Source: Ignavibacteriales bacterium (GTDB lineage Bacteria > Bacteroidota > Ignavibacteria > Ignavibacteriales > Ignavibacteriaceae). Taken from it: a stretch of DNA of 64,000 nucleotides. The translations under genes and the position numbers were made by a program. The DNA lies in the NCBI GenBank assembly GCA_003538625.1, contig DPRR01000005.1:115514-179513 (forward strand), in the 5' to 3' direction. The notes beneath the pieces were generated by a model, which was not told the DNA's origin, ran no database searches, and was given only the letters and a program-made list of their open reading frames with translations. Positions 33,562-42,556 of the stretch are shown here, piece by piece. Position 1 is the first letter of the stretch. Each line of letters opens with the position of its first letter.

Positions 33562-36030
33562 CTACATTATACTTTGCGGATCAACATCATAAAATAATTT
33601 TACATCCCGGTAACGGGATTTTTTATTAAACTCTGTCCAGGAATCTAAAATTGCTTTTCGTAAAATTGCTCCACCCGGATCCTTTTCTTTAAAACTTTTT
33701 ATTAAGATGTGATAACGATAATTATTTAAGAGTCTGAATATCTGCGCAGTTGTTGGATCAGAAATCTTTAAATAGTTTTTATACTTAATGATCTCTTTGT
33801 AAAAATCATACGCGGCGCCTTTTGCTTTATCGATGCTTGCGTCTTTAGTTTCGATCAATGCAATACGAGTGAATGGAGGGTAACCCATTTTTTCTCTATC
33901 TGCTTTTTCCTTTGCATAAAATCCTTTGTAATCATTCTCTAAAACTTTTCTTAACACAAAATGCTTTTCATTATAAGTTTGAATTATGACTTCTCCCGCA
34001 ACTTTACTTCTTCCAGCTCTGCCGGAAACTTGCGTAAGCAATTGAAATGTTCTTTCATCAGCACGAAAATCAGGCAGCCACAAAGTAGTTTCAGCGGAAA
34101 TTACTCCAACTAAAGTAACACGAGGGAAATCCAACCCTTTTGAAACCATTTGAGTTCCAACAAGAACATCGATATCACCTTTGCTAAAATCTAAAAGTAA
34201 ATTACTCAAGTATGATTTTTTAGTTATTGAATCAGAATCAATTCTTTCTATTCGAGCATTCGGAAAATAAAATTGTAATTCATCTTCAACACGTTCTGTT
34301 CCAGTTCCAAAATATTTTATGTTTATTGAACCGCAATGAGTGCATGCACCCGGCACCGGTTTTACTAATCCGCAGTAATGACATTGTATTTTATTTTGGT
34401 TAATATGAAATGTCATTGGCACAGAACAATTTTCGCACATCTCAACTTCACCGCAATCATTACAGAATATTTGAGTTGAAAATCCTCTTCTGTTCTGCAG
34501 AATAATAACACCCTCATTTTTCTTTAAGCGGTCATCTATTTTATCAAGCAGTAGTTTTGAGAATACGGTTTCTGTTTTTGATTTATTTTTTTCATGTGAA
34601 ATGTTTACAAAAGTTATCTTCGGCAATTTGGCATCATCAATTCGGGTGAGAAGTGAAACTAATTTATATTTACCGTTTTCAGCATTGTACATGCTTTCAA
34701 CAGATGGAGTGGCAGAACCTAAAATCACAGGACACGAATAAATACTTCCAAGCACAACAGCGGCATCACGGGCATTATACTTAGGTATCATATCCGAACT
34801 TTTATAACTTGCATCATGCTCTTCATCCACTACAATCAATCCAATATTATTTAAAGGTGCAAAAAGTGCAGATCGTGCTCCAATCACTATCTTAGATTTT
34901 CCTTTTAACACTCGCCGCCAGGAATCGAACCTCTCCCCGGCTGACATTCGGCTGTGAATGACAGTTACGGTATCACCAAAGTTGTTAAAAAACCTGGATG
35001 TTATCTGCGGAGTAAGAGAAATTTCAGGAACGAGAATCATAACAGTTTTATTTTTTTGAAGAACCTGTTTTGCAAGCTCGATGTAAACCTGAGTTTTACC
35101 ACTTCCGGTTACTCCATGTAATAGAAATGTTTGAAATTTATTTTTATTAAGAAGTGAGAATACTTCATCCACTATATCCTGCTGCTGTTTTGTTAACTGT
35201 AATTCCTGATGTTTTTCTTCATAATGCTCTTTATATCTCCGATCAATTTCTTTTTCAAAAATCTTAACAAATCCTTTTTGTTCAAGTCCGCTTAAAGAAG
35301 ATTGTGAAGATTCAGTTTTATGAAGTAATTCCGCTGCCGGTAAAGAAATACCTTTTGCCTCAATGAGTTTGAGTAAAATCTTAATCTGCTTAGGCGATTT
35401 TCTATCCAGTTCTGGGAAACTTGCATATATCTCTGCAATTTCTTTTGCAAGTTTTACAAACTTTACCTTCTTTGCTTTTACTTTTACCCCTTCAACTTCA
35501 TCCACTATTGCAACAGCACCCTGATTATGAAGCTGGCGAAGCTGCGAGTAAATATTTTTTTTTCGCACAATTTTTTGAAGCAGTGAAAAATTTAGTTCGT
35601 CTCGTTTAGATAGCTCGGAAAGAATTTTAAATTTTAATGAATCTTTTTTCTTTTCTTTGGATAAAAGACCTGATACAAAATCTTTATCTACAATTATTTT
35701 TCTTTTCGTTTCAACATCAGTTCCCTGCGGTACAAGCAATCTTAAGGCTTCACCGAGTGAGCATAGATAATATTCGGAAATCCATTCATAAAATTTTAAT
35801 GTTTTAATTGTAAAGATCGGTTTATCATCCAGTATATCTGAGATTGGTTTTATTTCTTCTCTCTTTAAGGAAACTGTTTTCGGGATATTAATAATAAAAC
35901 CTGTTAGGATGCGCTTACCGAAAGGTGCAACAGCCCGGGCTCCAACTTTGGCATATTCCTGCAGATCATTTGGAACAGAATAGGTAAATGATTTCCTGAA
36001 CGGTAATGGGAAAACTATTTCAACAAACAT
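33562..36030 (-). CDS. priA: Primosomal replication helicase PriA
   Basis: The 822-residue superfamily 2 helicase has an N-terminal DNA-binding domain, Walker A GVTGSGKT, the DEEH box and a zinc region with four C-x2-C pairs (CNDCG, CENC, CHYCG, CTHCG). The helicase C-terminal motif 'GTQMVSKGLDFPRVTLVGV' and 'QVSGRAGRS' follow. PriA reloads the replisome at stalled forks. It shares one base with the upstream lipoprotein stop (TAATG). Confidence 0.96.
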   Translation of the reverse strand: MFVEIVFPLPFRKSFTYSVPNDLQEYAKVGARAVAPFGKRILTGFIINIPKTVSLKREEIKPISDILDDKPIFTIKTLKFYEWISEYYLCSLGEALRLLVPQGTDVETKRKIIVDKDFVSGLLSKEKKKDSLKFKILSELSKRDELNFSLLQKIVRKKNIYSQLRQLHNQGAVAIVDEVEGVKVKAKKVKFVKLAKEIAEIYASFPELDRKSPKQIKILLKLIEAKGISLPAAELLHKTESSQSSLSGLEQKGFVKIFEKEIDRRYKEHYEEKHQELQLTKQQQDIVDEVFSLLNKNKFQTFLLHGVTGSGKTQVYIELAKQVLQKNKTVMILVPEISLTPQITSRFFNNFGDTVTVIHSRMSAGERFDSWRRVLKGKSKIVIGARSALFAPLNNIGLIVVDEEHDASYKSSDMIPKYNARDAAVVLGSIYSCPVILGSATPSVESMYNAENGKYKLVSLLTRIDDAKLPKITFVNISHEKNKSKTETVFSKLLLDKIDDRLKKNEGVIILQNRRGFSTQIFCNDCGEVEMCENCSVPMTFHINQNKIQCHYCGLVKPVPGACTHCGSINIKYFGTGTERVEDELQFYFPNARIERIDSDSITKKSYLSNLLLDFSKGDIDVLVGTQMVSKGLDFPRVTLVGVISAETTLWLPDFRADERTFQLLTQVSGRAGRSKVAGEVIIQTYNEKHFVLRKVLENDYKGFYAKEKADREKMGYPPFTRIALIETKDASIDKAKGAAYDFYKEIIKYKNYLKISDPTTAQIFRLLNNYRYHILIKSFKEKDPGGAILRKAILDSWTEFNKKSRYRDVKLFYDVDPQSIM

Positions 36031-36572
36031 TAATTTTCTTTCAGATAAAAAGGTGCTAAGGATTTTAATCCATCTTTGCTGGTATCATCGCTGTACATTT
36101 TAAATTTCAAAGTAGTAATTGATTTATCCCAGACTATCCTTTGATATTCATTGGTTCTGGTAACCTGACCATTAGTTGATATTATGCTGTCTTCAGCGGG
36201 GATCGTAAGATAATAATAAGGGTCTTCAAATTGCATTCCTTCCACTTTGCTTATGTCATTAAATTCGTAACGTACCAGCGCATTTAACTTTTCTCGTTCT
36301 ACCATTACATTTCTTGAAGTAATTTTTTTCCCTTCTTTATCCTGATCATTAACAAATTCAGCACTCTTTAATCCATATTCTAAAATACTTCTAACGTCTT
36401 CGTCAATTGCATCTTTAGTGGTTGCATCGGTATTTATATCTTCTATTGTCAGCAGAGCTGTGCCCGTTCCATCATCATTAACACTAACCTCGTAAGAAAC
36501 AGAATGAAATACTATGCATCCTGTTAGTTGTGAAATGAGGATGAACGACAAAACATAAATTATTTTTTTCAT
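36030..36572 (-). CDS. Hypothetical lipoprotein
   Basis: The 180-residue protein begins with a lipoprotein signal ending ISQLTGC (lipobox LTGC, Cys about residue 19). The mature part is a mixed alpha/beta domain with 'VNDDGTGTALLTIED' near its start. I do not recognise the family. It overlaps priA by one base and so is probably co-transcribed, but the functions look unrelated. Confidence 0.65.
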   Translation of the reverse strand: MKKIIYVLSFILISQLTGCIVFHSVSYEVSVNDDGTGTALLTIEDINTDATTKDAIDEDVRSILEYGLKSAEFVNDQDKEGKKITSRNVMVEREKLNALVRYEFNDISKVEGMQFEDPYYYLTIPAEDSIISTNGQVTRTNEYQRIVWDKSITTLKFKMYSDDTSKDGLKSLAPFYLKEN

Positions 36573-36644
36573 TTGTATTTCCTTATTATTCTAAGTGTAA
36601 GTGAAACTCTGGGCTTTTTGTATCTAAGTGGTAAAAAATTCAAA

Positions 36645-37727
36645 TCAATTAACGGCTTTTTCTAATAATGTAAAAGTCTGCTTACCTGCATCAAGCTCTG
36701 CAAGCAAACCGAAGGGAATTGTAAATTTATCTTTAACATGTCCGAATGACATTCCATATACAACAGGGATTTTTAAACTTCCTAATCTATCCTTCAGCAC
36801 TTCCATCAAAGTAAACGATTTTGCAGTTAAGTCGCTTTCCTTTTTCACTTCACACTTTCTGAAAATTCCCATCATCACTCCTGCTGCATTTTCAAATTTT
36901 CCAGCCTGAATCATCTGTGTTAACATTCTATCAACGCGATAAGGTTCTTCACCAATTTCTTCAATAAAAATTATTTTATTGGAATAATCAACATCAAACT
37001 CTGTTCCGATTAGTGAAACCATAATAGATAAATTACCACCAACAAGTCTTCCCTTTCCCTTTCCCTTTGTGATAGTTGTAACGCCATAGATATTTTCATC
37101 TTCGCCGCTGGTTGAGTTAGGAAACAAACTTGTTCGTTCAGGATTTATTAATACTTTATTAAAGTTGTTCACCGAATAATCATTAAATGTTGATGTGCCA
37201 ACCGGACCGTGGAAAGTTATCAAACCAGATTTTTTATAAATTCCATAAAGCAAAGCGGTAATATCACTGTAACCAATCAGCACTTTGGGATTTGACCTGA
37301 TAACTTCATAATCCAGCAGTGGTAAAATGCGTGCGCAGCCATAACCACCACGTGCACAGACAATACCTTTTACACTCTTGTCAGAAAATTTTTCCATTAA
37401 ATCATCAGCACGATCTTTATCAGTGCCGGCAAAATATCCACTCTGCAAAAGAACTTTTTTTGAATAAGTTGTTTCAAATCCAAGTTGGTTAAGATTTTTT
37501 ATTGAGTCCTGAAGTTCCTCTTCTGAGATATAACTTCCTGGCGCAACAATAGCAAGCTTATCGCCGGCTTTTAATCTTGGTGGTTTGATAATTGGTGGTT
37601 CATCTTTTAACAAACCTTCGAGGTCTCTGCTTTCAGACCTCGAAGGTTGCCCAAGAATTTGAAAAGGAAAAACCGCTGCACCAACTGATGCAGCAGATAA
37701 CGATGTAATAAATTTTTTTCGGTTCAT
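36645..37727 (-). CDS. LD-carboxypeptidase, MccF-like (S66), with palindromic insert
   Basis: The 360-residue protein has an export signal (MNRKKFITSLSAASVGAAVFPF; the N-terminus is Tat-like but with RK instead of RR). The S66 landmarks follow: 'LKAGDKLAIVAPGSYIS', 'CARGGYGCARILPLLDYE' and the nucleophile in IGYSDITALL. Later 'FIEEIGEEPYRVDRMLTQM' gives the Glu and 'MSFGHVKDKFTIPFG' the His. S66 enzymes cut L,D-bonds in murein tripeptides or inactivate microcin C. Residues about 27-38, just after the signal, are encoded by a perfect palindrome (37613-37648) that is not part of the family. Confidence 0.85.
   Translation of the reverse strand: MNRKKFITSLSAASVGAAVFPFQILGQPSRSESRDLEGLLKDEPPIIKPPRLKAGDKLAIVAPGSYISEEELQDSIKNLNQLGFETTYSKKVLLQSGYFAGTDKDRADDLMEKFSDKSVKGIVCARGGYGCARILPLLDYEVIRSNPKVLIGYSDITALLYGIYKKSGLITFHGPVGTSTFNDYSVNNFNKVLINPERTSLFPNSTSGEDENIYGVTTITKGKGKGRLVGGNLSIMVSLIGTEFDVDYSNKIIFIEEIGEEPYRVDRMLTQMIQAGKFENAAGVMMGIFRKCEVKKESDLTAKSFTLMEVLKDRLGSLKIPVVYGMSFGHVKDKFTIPFGLLAELDAGKQTFTLLEKAVN
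37613..37648 (+). repeat. Palindrome inside the LD-carboxypeptidase coding region
   Basis: Fourteen-base arms AACCTTCGAGGTCT and AGACCTCGAAGGTT are perfect inverted repeats around an eight-base loop. The 36 bases equal 12 codons and stay in frame, giving the extra QPSRSESRDLEG-type stretch between the signal and the enzyme domain. Confidence 0.85.
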
Positions 37728-37786
37728 AGTTTAATTTAGGAATGATAATTAGAAAATGCGAGTACGAAATAAAACTGTACTGTTTT

Positions 37787-37876
37787 GTCATTCCCACTGC
37801 CATAGGCATCCCTTCAGGAGAAAGTGAGAATCCTCATATATGTTAGATAATGGATTCCCGTATTCAGGGGAATGAC
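37787..37876 (+). repeat. GTCATTCCC/GGGAATGAC palindromic element
   Basis: A 90-base element begins GTCATTCCCACTGCC and ends CAGGGGAATGAC, with inner arms GAATCC and GGATTC. It contains a module CATAGGCATCCCTTCAGGAG that recurs, with few changes, inside the 40335-40439 element. Confidence 0.82.
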
Positions 37877-37917
37877 ACTCTAAAAAAGAGATTGATAAAA
37901 TTTATTTAAAAATCTAA

Positions 37918-39975
37918 TTAGCACTTAATTCTAACATCCACAGCAAAGATTTTATTGTCTGATGTGATTAGTAATGGATTTAAATCTACTTCCGATATTT
38001 CTTTGTGATTAACCATCATTTGTGCAAGATTTTTTATCGCAGATTTTATTTTATTTATATCAGCAGGTTCTTCTCCCCGCACGCCCTTGATTATTTTTCC
38101 AATTTTTGTTGAATTGACCATTTCATCGATATCCGAATCTGTTAAATAAGCTGAACGCATCACGGTGTCTTCCATATACTCAACATATTTACCACCGGAG
38201 CCAAACATTATCATCGGACCAAAACTTGGGTCTCGAAAAGCACCGACTAATAATTCAAATTTTGTTTTTAGAAACGGTTGGATTAAAAATGAATCAAGCT
38301 GAATATTTTTAGCACTGAAATTCCATATCATTTCTTCTGCTGTTTTAATTAATTCATCTTTTGTCTCAATGTTTAATACTACACCTTTCAAATCGGTTTT
38401 ATGTATTATCTTTTCACCAACAGCTTTTAGTACAACCGGAAAGTGAATATGCTTTTTATTCAACTCATTAAAACTCAATATCTCATCTTTTATCATCGGA
38501 AGTTTGTAATGATTACACAATTCAGTTACTTCATTCGGAGTTAAAAATCTTCCAGGCTTTTCATTCAAATTAAAATCCTTTGCCGTTTCTTCAGATTTAA
38601 TTCTACCCGTGTTTGATTTTTTTATCTGGAACTTTAAAAGATTATTAATCACAACAGAAGGATCTTCAGGTCTTCTAAACAATGCTCGTTTTGTTTTTGA
38701 TTCAGTTCTGTATTCCTGCCAAAACTCTGGCAAAGGCATTACAACCTGAAAAATTGGTTTCTCAGATTTGATATCATTAATGGATTCAATTACTGGAAGA
38801 GCTTTTACCATAATTGGTTCTACAAAAACAGAAATTACTGCATCAACATTTTTGTCTTTAATTAAAATTTCATTAACAGTTTTAAATTGTTCGGCAGTTC
38901 CACCCGGGAGCAGATCAACTGGATTATTTACACTTCCTTCAGGATGGACAATATCTTTTAAACTTAATTTTGTTTCTAAAGTTAACTCTGCAAGTGCAAG
39001 ATTATTTTCCTCAAGTGTGTCAACAGTTAGAATTGCTGGTCCGCCGGCATTTGTAACTACCGCAACACGATTACCTTTTGGTGTTGGAAAATCTTCAAAT
39101 CCTTTTGCGGTGTTAAACATATCATTCAAATCATCAGCGCGAATAATTCCAAATTGTTTTAAAATTGCATCAACAACTTTATCACTGCCGCCAAGCGCTC
39201 CGGTATGTGATGATGCAGCTTTAATTCCGCTTGATGTTCTTCCACCTTTCAGAACTATAACCGGTTTTGTTATTTGGTCATCAATAAAATATTTTATAAA
39301 CTTTTCGCCATCAACAAAACTCTCTAAATAAAAAGTGATCACTTTTACATCGTCGCATCCTTGCCAATACTCAAGCAAATCATTTTCATTTACATCGGCT
39401 TTGTTGCCAACACTAATAAAATGTCCAAAACGAATATCAGTTTCACGCAATGAATTTAGTACTGCCGCACCAATTGCTCCGCTTTGTGAACAGAATGCCA
39501 TAGAGCCAGTTTTCGGTTCTTCGGCAACAAAGGTTGCATTCATTTTAATTGATGGAAGAGCGTTAATAATTCCCATGCAATTTGGTCCGACCATTCTTGC
39601 ATTAGAATCGCGAACAAGTTTTAAAATTCTTTTCTCTGCTTCAGCACCAGCCTCGCCGGTTTCTTTAAATCCCGCTGTGATAAGAATTATTGCTTGTGTT
39701 TTTTTTGCAATCAATTCTTTTATTGTCTCTTCGACAAATTGCTTTGGCACCATTACGATTGCAAGATCGATTCGATAATCTATTTCGCTAATTGTTGGAT
39801 AACATTTGTATCCAAGAATCTCATCGGCTTTTGGATTTACAAGTGCAAGATCGCCTGTGTAGCCGTATTGTTTGACTGATTTTGTTAATTCGTAACCAAG
39901 ACTTTTAGGTTTGGATGATGCCCCAACGATGCAAATTGAGTCGGGATAAAAGTAACGATCAAAAACTGATTCCAT
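37918..39975 (-). CDS. ADP-forming acetate/acyl-CoA synthetase (fused subunits)
   Basis: The 685-residue protein has an N-terminal CoA-binding Rossmann domain ('ICIVGASSKPKSLGYELTKS'), two succinyl-CoA synthetase-like domains with the phospho-His loop ASSHTGALGG, and a C-terminal ATP-grasp domain ('FPVVLKAVGEKIIHKTDLKGVVLNI'). It is the fused alpha+beta acyl-CoA synthetase (NDP-forming) type, which makes ATP from acetyl-CoA or another acyl-CoA. With tryptophanase nearby it fits amino acid fermentation, but the substrate is not known. It stands alone between two repeats. Confidence 0.88.
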   Translation of the reverse strand: MESVFDRYFYPDSICIVGASSKPKSLGYELTKSVKQYGYTGDLALVNPKADEILGYKCYPTISEIDYRIDLAIVMVPKQFVEETIKELIAKKTQAIILITAGFKETGEAGAEAEKRILKLVRDSNARMVGPNCMGIINALPSIKMNATFVAEEPKTGSMAFCSQSGAIGAAVLNSLRETDIRFGHFISVGNKADVNENDLLEYWQGCDDVKVITFYLESFVDGEKFIKYFIDDQITKPVIVLKGGRTSSGIKAASSHTGALGGSDKVVDAILKQFGIIRADDLNDMFNTAKGFEDFPTPKGNRVAVVTNAGGPAILTVDTLEENNLALAELTLETKLSLKDIVHPEGSVNNPVDLLPGGTAEQFKTVNEILIKDKNVDAVISVFVEPIMVKALPVIESINDIKSEKPIFQVVMPLPEFWQEYRTESKTKRALFRRPEDPSVVINNLLKFQIKKSNTGRIKSEETAKDFNLNEKPGRFLTPNEVTELCNHYKLPMIKDEILSFNELNKKHIHFPVVLKAVGEKIIHKTDLKGVVLNIETKDELIKTAEEMIWNFSAKNIQLDSFLIQPFLKTKFELLVGAFRDPSFGPMIMFGSGGKYVEYMEDTVMRSAYLTDSDIDEMVNSTKIGKIIKGVRGEEPADINKIKSAIKNLAQMMVNHKEISEVDLNPLLITSDNKIFAVDVRIKC

Positions 39976-40123
39976 AATTCCACAATTTTAATTTTTTGTT
40001 ACTCCAAACTTACGGGAAAGAGAGGAGAAATTGGAATAACATTTTTATAAAATTAGAATTGTTTTGTGATGGAGTAATGGAGTTTGGGAACGGTGAAATT
40101 AAAACCAAAAATATTACAGAATA

Positions 40124-40155
40124 CTTCATCCGACTAAAGTTGGAATCGAAATGAC
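40124..40155 (+). repeat. Half element ending TCGAAATGAC
   Basis: The unit CTTCATCCGACTAAAG through ATCGAAATGAC carries a small stem (CCGACT/AGTTGG with mismatch) and the same right end as the GTCATTTCGA family, without a left end. Confidence 0.55.
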
Positions 40156-40334
40156 GAAGAATGAACTAAAAAAATATGAGAGAAATTTATGGTTCGACAA
40201 ATTTTTGAAATTTCAGTAAATAGCAGATGCGGAATTATGATCGATCTTTCCGCAAAAAATTTACCCGTTTGTATAAAATGACGGCATACCACCCAAGCTG
40301 TTATCAGTACTGCGGGTAAGTTTAATTTTGTTCC

Positions 40335-40439
40335 GTCATTGCGAGTGAGTCTTCTGCCAAAGGCATCCCTATGGGAGAACGAAGCAATCTTAATCTAAAT
40401 GATAGATTGCTTCTTCCGACAAGTCGGGATCGCAATGAC
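40335..40439 (+). repeat. GTCATTGCGAG palindromic element with nested modules
   Basis: A 105-base element begins GTCATTGCGAGTGAG and ends CGGGATCGCAATGAC. Inner arms GAAGCAATCT and AGATTGCTTC are perfect inverted repeats. The left half holds CTGCCAAAGGCATCCCT, a module shared with 37787-37876. Confidence 0.87.
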
Positions 40440-40448
40440 TTACTTATT

Positions 40449-42308
40449 CTATCTCGGCTTTATCATATTCTCAGGTTTCAACAAATCATCCAGCTCATCT
40501 TTTGATAATAATTTTTTCTCAATTACCAATTCATAAACACCACGATTTGTATCGAGTGCCTCTTTAGCTAGCTTCGTGCAAGTTTCATATCCCAGAGCAG
40601 GATTTAATGCAGTAACAATTCCAATACTACCTTCAACTAGTTCTCTGCATCTATCCACATTCGCAGTAATGCCATCAATGCATCTAACCTTTAGTGTCAT
40701 CATTCCATTTTTTAGCATTTCAATTGATTCAAATAAACTCTGAACAATTACAGGTTCAAAAACATTAAGCTCAAGCTGTCCGCCTTCTGCCGCCATTGTA
40801 ACTGCTAAATCATTTCCAATAACTTTAAATGCTATTTGATTTACGACTTCCGGAATAACCGGATTTACTTTTCCCGGCATAATAGATGAACCCGGCTGCA
40901 TCGGAGGAAGATTTATTTCGTGAATTCCCGTTCTTGGACCTGATGAGAGTAAACGTAAATCGTTACAGATTTTAGAAAGTTTAACTGCTAATCTTTTTAC
41001 TGCCGATGAATACATGATAAATGCACCGGTATCCTGTGTCGCTTCAACAAGATTGCCGGCTAAAACAGTATTTAATCCTGTTACTTCTTTTAAGTGTGCA
41101 ATTACTTTTTCAGAATAATCCGGATGAGAATTTATTCCTGTTCCAATTGCAGTTGCGCCCATATTTACTTCAAGAAATAATTTAACATTTTCTTCAAGCC
41201 TCTGAACTTCTTCATTCAACATTACAGCATAAGCTTCAAACTCCTGCCCAAGTGTCATCGGAACAGCATCCTGCAACTGTGTTCTTCCCATTTTTATTAT
41301 CTGTGAAAACTCTTTTGATTTGTTTCTGAATGATTGAACTAATTCCTGAAGTACTTCTGTAAGTTTTTTATTTGAGTTTATAAGTGCAATCTTTACAGAA
41401 GTTGGATAAGCATCATTTGTTGATTGAGAAAGGTTAACATGATTATTTGGATGACAATATTTGTATTCGCCTTTTTCATATCCTAAAATTTCAAGTGCAC
41501 GATTTGCAATCACTTCGTTTGCGTTCATATTTGTTGATGTCCCCGCACCACCCTGAATCATATCCACAACAAAATGCGAGTGAAGTTTACCATTTATAAT
41601 TTCATCACAAGCCTGAACTATTGCATCAGTAATTGGTTTAGATAAAAGTCCAAGATCATAATTAGCCTTTGCTGCGGCTTTCTTCACCATTGCAAGTGCT
41701 TCGATCAATACAGGATAAAAATTTAGCGTTACTCCGCTTATGTTAAAGTTTTCAAGCGCACGTAAAGTCTGAACACCATAATAATACTCGTGCGGTACTT
41801 CCCTATCGCCAAGTAAGTCATGTTCGCTTCGCGTTCTGCCGGATTGATATTGCGCCGCAACATTAATAACACGGGTATTTGCCGCACTCATTCTTCTTGA
41901 AATAACTCTTCCGATACTTGAAAGGATTGCAAGTGCAGTTTCGTTTTGCTCCTTCATTAACTCTTTAAAGCTAGCGCGTGAAAGCGTTACGATTACAGAA
42001 TTGATTGTTGCACGAGCTGAAGTTGAATGCGGAGAATCATCCATCAGAGCACCTTCACCAAGAAAATCATATTTACTAAAGATTGATAGTCTTTTTTCTC
42101 CACCGTAAGGCGTTCGTTTAAAAAGCTCCACTTCGCCTTCATAAATCAAAAAGAGATTTTGACGAATATTATTTTCATTAAATACCATGCTATTTACCGG
42201 AAAGTTTTCAACTTTAACTTTCTCGCAGATTGCTTCAAGTTGTGAATCATTCAATCCTTTAAAAAGTTGGATATGTTTTAGGAATTCTTTTATAACCGAT
42301 TTTTCCAT
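40449..42308 (-). CDS. aspA: Aspartate ammonia-lyase with N-terminal cyclic nucleotide-binding domain
   Basis: Residues 1 to about 140 form a cNMP-binding domain ('LFLIYEGEVELFKR', 'FLGEGALMDDSPHSTSARA'). Residues from about 155 on are a full aspartase: 'TSTNMNANEVIANRALE', 'HPNNHVNLSQSTNDAYPT', 'GRTQLQDAVPMTLGQEF' and the signature GSSIMPGKVNPV. The total of 619 residues compares with about 470 for normal aspartases. Aspartase converts L-aspartate to fumarate and ammonia. In the phosphate-binding loop the Arg expected after Pro is His (SPHST), so nucleotide binding may be weak or altered. No stop or shift separates the domains. The fusion suggests allosteric control. Confidence 0.92.
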   Translation of the reverse strand: MEKSVIKEFLKHIQLFKGLNDSQLEAICEKVKVENFPVNSMVFNENNIRQNLFLIYEGEVELFKRTPYGGEKRLSIFSKYDFLGEGALMDDSPHSTSARATINSVIVTLSRASFKELMKEQNETALAILSSIGRVISRRMSAANTRVINVAAQYQSGRTRSEHDLLGDREVPHEYYYGVQTLRALENFNISGVTLNFYPVLIEALAMVKKAAAKANYDLGLLSKPITDAIVQACDEIINGKLHSHFVVDMIQGGAGTSTNMNANEVIANRALEILGYEKGEYKYCHPNNHVNLSQSTNDAYPTSVKIALINSNKKLTEVLQELVQSFRNKSKEFSQIIKMGRTQLQDAVPMTLGQEFEAYAVMLNEEVQRLEENVKLFLEVNMGATAIGTGINSHPDYSEKVIAHLKEVTGLNTVLAGNLVEATQDTGAFIMYSSAVKRLAVKLSKICNDLRLLSSGPRTGIHEINLPPMQPGSSIMPGKVNPVIPEVVNQIAFKVIGNDLAVTMAAEGGQLELNVFEPVIVQSLFESIEMLKNGMMTLKVRCIDGITANVDRCRELVEGSIGIVTALNPALGYETCTKLAKEALDTNRGVYELVIEKKLLSKDELDDLLKPENMIKPR

Positions 42309-42412
42309 TTATGTACCTTATTTGATAAAATTTACTTTTCAAATTTACTTATAATTCCAACAAGCGAATAAAAATCTTAGTCGTTACATAAGATTACAAC
42401 CAAAGCAAGTCG

Positions 42413-42440
42413 GTCACACTTCGACTCCGCTCGGCGTAAC
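42413..42440 (+). repeat. GTCACAC/GTAAC repeat unit
   Basis: The 28-base unit GTCACACTTCGACTCCGC to GGCGTAAC resembles the second half of the 62070-62160 element (same GTCACAC start, CTTCGACT core and GTAAC end). It lies upstream of leuS. Confidence 0.6.
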
Positions 42441-42556
42441 ATTAGTTTCTTAAATAAACTAATCATTTTTGCTATTTTACCAAGCAAAACTGAATTTGAA
42501 ATCCCTTCCCAATTGTCTAAATTTGGCTTCAATTTTCAACAATTATAATATAAAAA

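Larger units (their letters stand above)
39976..40448. other. Gene-free 473-base region with two palindromic elements
   Basis: The stretch between the acyl-CoA synthetase start and the aspartase stop holds no convincing frame. It contains a half element (40124-40155) and a full palindromic element (40335-40439), both listed separately. The promoter of the acyl-CoA synthetase must lie at its left end. Confidence 0.6.

Noticed and set aside
38768..39331. 187-codon frame opposite the acyl-CoA synthetase gene
   Set aside because: It is antisense to the same conserved gene and its low-complexity Ser/Phe composition is typical of a shadow frame.
39335..39778. 147-codon frame opposite the acyl-CoA synthetase gene
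   Set aside because: It lies wholly antisense to a clearly conserved coding region and has no recognisable domain or ribosome site.
37787..40439. CRISPR array or attachment sites
   Set aside because: The repeats are not regularly spaced, have no unique spacers of fixed length, and no cas, integrase or phage gene is present.
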